This document shows, piece by piece, positions 58,653 to 64,000 of a DNA stretch of 64,000 bases. The notes beneath the pieces are model-generated. The model was not told the DNA's origin, did not search any database, and saw nothing but the letters and a program-made list of their open reading frames with translations. Numbering within the stretch: the stretch's first letter is position 1; every line of letters starts with the position of its first letter. A program made the translations under genes and the position numbers. Source of the DNA: Sorangium cellulosum (lineage in GTDB: Bacteria; Myxococcota_A; Polyangia; Polyangiales; Polyangiaceae); contig NZ_CP012670.1 in NCBI RefSeq assembly GCF_004135735.1, positions 10,682,501 to 10,746,500 of the forward strand, given 5' to 3'.

Positions 58653-59417
58653 ATGTCGCGTCGGAGCGGAGCCGTCGAGCGCCTGGGCGCGTTGATCCAG
58701 CGGAATACGTCGCTGGCGGCGCCGGCTGAGGTGGAGACCTCGCCGATGCCGTTTCGCGAGTGGGAGGCGGCCGTGGGGTCGCGCATCGCGGCGCGCGCCA
58801 GGCCGCTCAAGCTGGAGCGCGGCGTGCTCCACGTCCAGGCGGCGAGCTCGACCTGGGCGCAGGAGCTCTCGATGCTCGGCGACGTGATCCTCGCGCAGCT
58901 CCGGTCGCGCGGCCTCCCGGTGCAGTCGCTCCGGTTCCGCGTCGGCAAGGTGGCGCCGGTCGCGCGGCCCCCCTGGCGCGAGGAGGTGCGCCCCGCGCCG
59001 CGGGAGGCGCCGCTCCCGCCCGAGGTCCGGCTGGAGCTCGGCAAGGTCGTCGATCCCGACCTGCGCGACGCGATCGCGAAGGCCGCCGCGCGCAACCTCG
59101 GCTGGCAGGAGGCGGAGGCGAGCGCGCTTCCCCGCGACCCGTCGCCGCCGGGAGCGCGCGCGGCGCGACCCGCGGCCGCGGCGCCCGCCTCGCCGGGCGC
59201 CGCCGTGGGCGTGGCGCCCCCCACCGCCGCCTCGCCGGGCGCCGCCGTGCGCGGGGCGCGACCCGCCGCCGCGGCGCCCGCCTCGCCGGGCCACGAGGCC
59301 TCGGACGCTACTTCGCTGCGACGAGCCGCTCGAGACCCTCGATCCGTTGCATCAGGAACCGCTCGGTCGGACCGAACGAGGGCGCCATCCGGCGCAGGTC
59401 GTCGAGGTAGATCCTGA
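58653..59417 (+). CDS. DUF721 (DciA-like) protein
   Basis: The protein has 254 residues. The N-terminal 110 carry the DUF721 domain (SRRSGAVERLGALIQRN, WEAAVGSRIAARARPLKLER, LHVQAASSTWAQELSML), found in DciA, which helps load the replicative helicase. The second half is an Ala/Pro repeat region (ARPAAAAPASPG). The last 110 bases lie antisense to the 3' end of the FHA gene at 59308. Starting from ATG 58653 the family N-terminus is complete. A role in replication is plausible but not demonstrated for this form. Confidence 0.8.
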   Translation: MSRRSGAVERLGALIQRNTSLAAPAEVETSPMPFREWEAAVGSRIAARARPLKLERGVLHVQAASSTWAQELSMLGDVILAQLRSRGLPVQSLRFRVGKVAPVARPPWREEVRPAPREAPLPPEVRLELGKVVDPDLRDAIAKAAARNLGWQEAEASALPRDPSPPGARAARPAAAAPASPGAAVGVAPPTAASPGAAVRGARPAAAAPASPGHEASDATSLRRAARDPRSVASGTARSDRTRAPSGAGRRGRS

Positions 59418-60156
59418 GCGGCTGGATATCGAGCGACTTGACGCGCCGGACCACGGTGTAGAGCTCGTCGACGACGGGCCCGGGCAGCGGGCGCCGCGCG
59501 ATCGTGAACAGCTCGAACGCGTAGTTGACCCAGCTCCCCTTGGTCGTGGCGCCCGCGAGGCGCGCCGCGTAGCGGGCGGCGAGCTCCGCGGCCGGCATCT
59601 CCAGCGGGACGTTCGTCCGCGCGCGGCTCAGGATGTCGATCAGCACGGTCTGCAGGATGCGCTCGGCCTCCTCGCTCCGGCCCATCGCGAGCGCCTTGTC
59701 GGCGAGGCTCGCGAGCAGGCGCAGCGACTGGAAGCCCTTGGAGCCGCCGTCGCCCGTCGGGCTCGTGAGCTCGGTCGGGTCGTCCGACATCTTGCGCATC
59801 TCGGTCAGCGCCATCGCGCCGAGCGTCGCCGTCGCGCGCCGGAACTCGACCCCGTACGCGTCGTGGGGCCGCGACTCCTCCCCGCCGTAGAGCAGCATCT
59901 CCTGGCTGCCGATCACGATCCGGTCGCCGTCGTTCAGCTCGCGCTGGCCGCTGATGCGCGACCCGTTGACGTACACGCCGTTCCTGCTCTCGAGATCGAG
60001 CACCGAGACGCCGTCGGCGCGCACCTGCAGGCTCGCGTGGCGCCGCGACACCAGCGGATCGTCGAGCGAGAGCTGGCAGTCGCCGCTCCGGCCAATCACG
60101 AAGGGCCCTTCGGGGAGCTCGAAATCGTGCGCCAAATACCGGAGGCGGAAAGGCAT
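59308..60156 (-). CDS. FHA domain protein, second of a tandem pair
   Basis: The protein has 282 residues. FHA lies at about 1-95 (FVIGRSGDCQLSLDD, SRRHASLQV, RNGVYVNGSRI) and would bind phosphothreonine peptides. The C-terminal half is helical (LADKALAMGRSEEAERIL, VDELYTVVRRVKSLDIQ) with no known domain. It is a paralogue of the gene just upstream (60160-61041). Its 3' end overlaps the convergent DUF721 gene by 110 bases. Confidence 0.88.
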   Translation of the reverse strand: MPFRLRYLAHDFELPEGPFVIGRSGDCQLSLDDPLVSRRHASLQVRADGVSVLDLESRNGVYVNGSRISGQRELNDGDRIVIGSQEMLLYGGEESRPHDAYGVEFRRATATLGAMALTEMRKMSDDPTELTSPTGDGGSKGFQSLRLLASLADKALAMGRSEEAERILQTVLIDILSRARTNVPLEMPAAELAARYAARLAGATTKGSWVNYAFELFTIARRPLPGPVVDELYTVVRRVKSLDIQPLRIYLDDLRRMAPSFGPTERFLMQRIEGLERLVAAK

Positions 60157-60159
60157 GGT

Positions 60160-61041
60160 CTATTTCAGTGCGCCGAGGCGCTCGAGCCCTTCGATGCGCT
60201 GGAGGATGAACTTCTCCGCCGGGGTACGCTCTCCCGCTCGTTCGCGGAGCCGCTTCGCGTAGCCACGGAGGACGGACATGTCGACGGCCTTCACCTTGCG
60301 CAGGACACTATACAGCTCATCGACGAGGTAGGCGGGGAGCAGGAGCTCGAGCCGCGTGTTGAGCTCGAAAATATAGTTGATCCAGGCGCCGCGCCCGGTG
60401 GCCGCGGCGAGGCGGGCCGCGTAGGTGCTCGCCTTCTCGACCAGCTCGGGCTGCACGGCGCCGACGCCCCCCTCCCGGGCCTTCGTGAGGATGTCGCTGA
60501 GCGAGCGCTGGAGGATGCGCTCCGCCTCGTCGACGCGCCCCAGGGCGAGCGCCTTGTCGGCGACGCTGCCGATGAGGCTCAGCGCGTGGACGCGCTTGTC
60601 GGGGTGCTGCGGGATGAGCCCCGGCAGCGACCGTCGCGAGGCGATGGCCGTCGCGCCGTCGTCCTCGCCCGCGGGTATCTCGCTCATGTCGACGGTGCGC
60701 GCGTTCTGCGCCTGCCGCATCCAGAGCGGCGCGCTCCGCGGCGAGTGCGCCGAGCTCGGCTCGATCGCCCCGAGCAGGAACATCTCCTGTCCCCCGATCG
60801 CGATCTTGTCGCCGTCGGACAGGATGTGGCGCCCCGAGATCCGGGCCCCGTTGATGAGCACGCCGTTGCGGCTGCCGAGATCCTCGATCGCGACGCCGCT
60901 CTCACTGACGGTCAGCAGCGCGTGCCGGCGCGACACCAGCGGGTCGTCGAGCGACAGCTGGCAGTCGGCGCTCCGTCCGATGAAGAACTCGCCGAGCGGC
61001 ACCTCGAGATCGTGGGCGAGGTAGCGCAATCGGATGCCCAT
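60160..61041 (-). CDS. FHA domain protein, first of a tandem pair
   Basis: The protein has 293 residues with an N-terminal FHA domain (FIGRSADCQLSLDD, SRRHALLTV, RNGVLINGARI) and the same unnamed helical C-terminal domain as its neighbour (VADKALALGRVDEAERIL, VDELYSVLRKVKAVDM). The ATG at 61041 aligns with the start of the paralogue, and the genes are separated by three bases. They arose by tandem duplication and probably link to Ser/Thr kinase signalling. The target is unknown. Confidence 0.88.
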   Translation of the reverse strand: MGIRLRYLAHDLEVPLGEFFIGRSADCQLSLDDPLVSRRHALLTVSESGVAIEDLGSRNGVLINGARISGRHILSDGDKIAIGGQEMFLLGAIEPSSAHSPRSAPLWMRQAQNARTVDMSEIPAGEDDGATAIASRRSLPGLIPQHPDKRVHALSLIGSVADKALALGRVDEAERILQRSLSDILTKAREGGVGAVQPELVEKASTYAARLAAATGRGAWINYIFELNTRLELLLPAYLVDELYSVLRKVKAVDMSVLRGYAKRLRERAGERTPAEKFILQRIEGLERLGALK

Positions 61042-61211
61042 GATCGAGCCATACCAACAGCCCAAGAGGCCGTCAAAAGTCAGCTTCTGGCCCGCGTAGC
61101 ATTGGTTTGCAAGCCCACAAGAACCGTCCTGGAGCGGGGACGGAGACGTCCGTTGTCCTCTCACAGTATCGCACTGGCGGGGCGTCCGTCCGGCATGTCT
61201 GGACGGGGGGC

Positions 61212-61661
61212 TCAGGGGTGGCGCGAGAGGACCCGGAGCAGCGTGAGGATGAGCCGCGGGTGCGCGACGAGGCCGTAGATCTTGAGGTCGCCGCGTGCCA
61301 CGAGGCGCGTGAGCTCGCGCAGGGGGCCGCTCTGGCGGCGGTGCAAGAGCCCCAGCATCGGGAACCGCAGCCAGCGGTGAAACGCGATCTCCGGGAGGCG
61401 GAACAGTACGTCCTCGTCGCCGCAGAACGTGACGGACGGGATGCCGATGGCGCCGTCGTGGATCGTGAGGCGCCCGTGATCGAAGCGCATCGTCATCGAC
61501 GTGCCGGAGTCCTGCGCGACCACGAGCACGGAGCCGCGCAGCGTCCGGAAGTCGGACACGCGCCTCGCGTCGCGCGCGAGGTGCTCCCGGATGAGCCTGC
61601 CGAAGTGGGCGGCGAGCGGGTTCTCCTCTGCGCCCGGGGCAAGGTCGACGATGGGCTGCAT
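61212..61661 (-). CDS. SCP2-like hypothetical protein
   Basis: The protein has 149 residues. The pattern TMRFDHGRLTIHDGAIGIP and VTFCGDEDVLFRL, then LVARGDLKIYGL, resembles sterol carrier protein 2 family domains, which bind lipids or act as accessory domains. Similarity is by eye and weak. The ATG at 61661 lies 17 bases downstream of purD on the same strand, so it is probably cotranscribed with it. Confidence 0.65.
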   Translation of the reverse strand: MQPIVDLAPGAEENPLAAHFGRLIREHLARDARRVSDFRTLRGSVLVVAQDSGTSMTMRFDHGRLTIHDGAIGIPSVTFCGDEDVLFRLPEIAFHRWLRFPMLGLLHRRQSGPLRELTRLVARGDLKIYGLVAHPRLILTLLRVLSRHP

Positions 61662-61678
61662 GGGCTCGCGCTCCGCCT

Positions 61679-63016
61679 TCAAACGGCCGCGCGCGACGCG
61701 TCCACCCCGATGTCGCGGCGGAGCACCTTGCCGTCGAAGTCGATGGCGTCGGCCGCGCGGAACGCGCGCTCCCGCGCCTCCGCGAGCGAGCCGCCCGCGG
61801 CCGTGACCGCGAGCACGCGGCCGCCCGCCGTCACGATCGCGCCGTCCCGCTCGGCCGTGCCCGCGTGGTTCACGAACGCGCCCTCGACGGCGGCCGCGGC
61901 GTCGAGGCCGCGGATGACGTCGCCGGTCACGGGCGCCGCCGGGTAGCCGCGGGCCGCGAGGACGACGGTGAGCGCGTGGCGGCCGGGGGCGACGCGCGCC
62001 GCCCCGGGGTCCAGCGCGCCCGCCGCGACCGACGCGCAGAGCTCGGCGACGTCGCCCTCGAGGAGCTCCATGAGCGCCTCGCACTCCGGGTCGCCGAAGC
62101 GGACGTTGTGCTCGAGCAGGATGGGGTCGCCCTCCGGCGTGATCATCAGGCCCGCGAACAGCACCCCGCGGAAGGGCCGCCCCTCCGCGCGCATGCCGTC
62201 GATCGTCGGCCGGAGGATCTCGCGCTCGACGCGCGCGGCCAGGGCAGGGGTGACGCGGGGGCTCGGCGCGAACGCGCCCATGCCGCCCGTGTTCGGCCCG
62301 GTGTCGCCCTCGCCGACCCGCTTGTGATCGCGCGCCGCCGGCAGGACGAAGATCGCCTGGCCGTCGCTGATGGCGTGCAGGCTGGCCTCCTCGCCCCGGA
62401 TCGCGTCCTCGAGGATCACGGCCGCGCCGGCGTCGCCGAAGCGGCGCTCGACGAGCATGTCCTTCGCGGCCGCGAGCGCCTCGTCGACGGTCGTCGCGAC
62501 GACGACGCCCTTGCCGGCGCAGAGCCCGTCGGCCTTCACGACGATGGGCGCGCCGCGCTCGCGGATGACGCGCGCCGCCTCGTCGAAGGAGCGCGCGATC
62601 GTGAACGGAGCGGTCGGGATCCCGTGGCGGGCCGCGAACTCCTTCAGGAACGCCTTCGACCCCTCGAGGCGCGCCGCCTCGCGGCTCGGCCCGAAGACGG
62701 CGACGCCCGCGGCGGCGAGCGCGTCGGCGACGCCCGCGCAGAGCGGCGCCTCGGGCCCGACGACGACCAGGTCGACGCGCTCGCGGACGGCGAGGCGGGT
62801 CGCCTCCTCGGGCGAGGGCGAGGCCAGCGCGGCGCGGCGGATCGGGGCGCGGCCGGCGCCGCCCGCCGCGTGGGTCCCGGCGTTCCCGGGCGCCACGATC
62901 ACCTCGGCGACCGAGGTCGATCGCGCGAGCGCGCGCGCGAGGGCGTGCTCGCGCCCGCCCGAGCCGAGCACGAGGATGCGGCGGTCTGATCGACGGATGT
63001 TCGCGGTGGAGCTCAC
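61679..63016 (-). CDS. purD: Phosphoribosylamine-glycine ligase
   Basis: The protein has 445 residues, the normal length for GAR synthetase. The family signature LGSGGREHALARAL opens the N-domain, and the ATP-grasp part has VVKADGLCAGKGV and LEHNVRFGDPECEALM. The enzyme joins phosphoribosylamine and glycine in the second step of purine synthesis. The ATG at 63016 is the obvious start. It is divergent from the dCMP deaminase gene. Confidence 0.96.
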   Translation of the reverse strand: MSSTANIRRSDRRILVLGSGGREHALARALARSTSVAEVIVAPGNAGTHAAGGAGRAPIRRAALASPSPEEATRLAVRERVDLVVVGPEAPLCAGVADALAAAGVAVFGPSREAARLEGSKAFLKEFAARHGIPTAPFTIARSFDEAARVIRERGAPIVVKADGLCAGKGVVVATTVDEALAAAKDMLVERRFGDAGAAVILEDAIRGEEASLHAISDGQAIFVLPAARDHKRVGEGDTGPNTGGMGAFAPSPRVTPALAARVEREILRPTIDGMRAEGRPFRGVLFAGLMITPEGDPILLEHNVRFGDPECEALMELLEGDVAELCASVAAGALDPGAARVAPGRHALTVVLAARGYPAAPVTGDVIRGLDAAAAVEGAFVNHAGTAERDGAIVTAGGRVLAVTAAGGSLAEARERAFRAADAIDFDGKVLRRDIGVDASRAAV

Positions 63017-63170
63017 CCCCGCGCGCTACCACGCGGCGCCCCTCGCTGTCGAGGCGCCTCGCGCGGTCGCCGGCCGGCGGGGGCTCCGCGGCGCCCGACA
63101 TCGTGATAGAAGCGCGCCGAGGAGCGCGCGGCGCGGCTCAGCCGGGGTCGGACGCGCGTCGCCGGGCCAT

Positions 63171-63226
63171 CTCGTGAGGGGAATCTCGTGAGAGGAATCT
63201 CTTGAGGGGAATTTCGTGACGGGCTC
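63171..63226. repeat. 14-base tandem repeat, three to four units
   Basis: Units of CTCGTGAGGGGAAT with small changes start at 63171, 63185 and 63199. A degenerate fourth follows at 63213. They lie in the divergent region between purD and the dCMP deaminase gene. Confidence 0.85.
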
Positions 63227-63292
63227 GGAAGGCGGCTCCTTGTGCATTCTGGAGGGGACGACGAACGCGGATCCCCGCCGTGGAGACGAGCG

Positions 63293-63733
63293 ATGACTCA
63301 CCGGGCTTCGTGGGACGAATACTTCATGCGCATCGCCGAGGTCGTCGCGTCGCGGGCGACCTGCGATCGGAAGCACGTCGGCGCGGTGATCGTGCGCGAC
63401 AAGAGCATCCTCGCGACCGGGTACAACGGCTCGATCCGCGGGCTGCCTCACTGCGACGAGGAGGGGCACCTGATCGAGGACGGCCACTGCGTGCGCACGA
63501 TCCACGCCGAGGCCAACGCCATCATCCAGGCCGCGCGGAACGGGGTGCGGATCGACGGCGCGACGATCTACGCCACGGCCTCGCCCTGCTGGGGCTGCTT
63601 CAAGATGATCGCCAACGCGGGGCTCTCGCGGATCGTCTTCGGCGAGTTCTACCGGGACGAGCGCATCTTCCGGTTCGCCACGGAGCTCGGGATCGAGCTC
63701 GCCCCGCTGGCGCGGCGCGAGCCGCCCGCCTGA
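63293..63733 (+). CDS. Deoxycytidylate (dCMP) deaminase-family protein
   Basis: The protein has 146 residues. The zinc-binding deaminase motifs are H71-A-E73 (TIHAEANAI) and SPCWGC (C99, C102). HLIEDGHCVRT fits the dCMP deaminase / ComEB branch, which makes dUMP for thymidylate synthesis. The ATG at 63293 follows GGAG at good spacing; the longer frame upstream is not used. Confidence 0.92.
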   Translation: MTHRASWDEYFMRIAEVVASRATCDRKHVGAVIVRDKSILATGYNGSIRGLPHCDEEGHLIEDGHCVRTIHAEANAIIQAARNGVRIDGATIYATASPCWGCFKMIANAGLSRIVFGEFYRDERIFRFATELGIELAPLARREPPA

Positions 63734-63777
63734 GGCGTCACGCGGCGGGGGTGGGCGCAGCGCGCTGATGCGACCAC

Positions 63778-63787
63778 AAAAAATAAG
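63778..63787 (-). terminator. U-rich terminator of the SRP RNA
   Basis: On the minus strand the closing stem of the SRP RNA is followed directly by CTTATTTTTT, a standard intrinsic terminator tail. Confidence 0.75.
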
Positions 63788-63868
<81 letters not shown>

Positions 63869-64000
63869 TGAGGTCCCAGGCGCTCACGCCTGACGAGGAC
63901 ACTTCGTAGTCGAACCTCGGTTCCTTGTCGAGCCCCATGGCGCTCGCGGCGCGCTTCTGTCAGGGCATCAGGGTTCAGCGCCGCCGGGGCGCGGCGTCCG

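Overview
The window is a very GC-rich chromosomal segment that looks like a large-genome myxobacterium, most likely Sorangium or a close relative in the Polyangiales. The pointers are DUF4215 cysteine-rich surface repeats, a MYXO-CTERM-like tail, glycine-rich PGRS-like lipoproteins, many FHA and pentapeptide proteins, a DUF4351-like gene pair, and frequent coding minisatellites. This assignment is inference from gene content; no rRNA is present.

Layout. 1-4300: a tandemly duplicated DUF4351/Rpn-like gene, a broken cysteine-repeat lipoprotein gene and a VapBC-type toxin-antitoxin pair. 4382-15325: secreted and envelope genes (PGRS-like lipoprotein, DUF4328 membrane protein, beta-propeller lipoprotein, phospholipase A2-like lipoprotein, trypsin-like protease with a repeat-expanded C-terminus, PAP2 phosphatase), plus a divergent LysR / SDR-DUF1330 unit. 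15458-16966: a DegP/HtrA lipoprotein protease. 17380-30374: a type VI secretion cargo island with VgrG, a DUF4150 PAAR-like tip, DUF3540, two DUF2169-pentapeptide hybrids, a free-standing pentapeptide protein and three paralogous small zinc-ribbon genes, one of which carries an amber stop. 30870-40154: a large DUF4215/fibro-slime surface protein, an NtrY-like histidine kinase, a cytoplasm-facing chemoreceptor and a two-FHA membrane protein.

40211-48597: the Nit1C nitrogen-starvation cluster on the minus strand, in the order Sll0783-like protein, nitrilase, radical SAM enzyme, GNAT, PurM-like protein, glycosyltransferase, MSMEG_0570-like protein. It is followed in the same operon by a methylenetetrahydrofolate-reductase-family gene. 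Convergent to it lie a cupin dioxygenase-like gene and a flavin-reductase/methyltransferase fusion. The usual MSMEG_0569 flavoprotein of this cluster is not in the window. Nit1C clusters have been linked to cyanide assimilation, so nitrilase release of ammonia and a one-carbon unit, followed by folate chemistry, is a reasonable working model.

48911-64000: mostly housekeeping. This part holds RNase R, a VKOR-DsbA fusion, adenosine deaminase, NAD synthetase, a lipoprotein, a cyclic-nucleotide-binding protein, tRNA-Leu(CAA), a DUF721 protein, two tandem FHA proteins, an SCP2-like protein, PurD, a dCMP deaminase and the small SRP RNA. Two copies of a long palindromic element sit at 15327-15448 and 58377-58476. 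They share a core, but their outer arms differ while each pair stays self-complementary.
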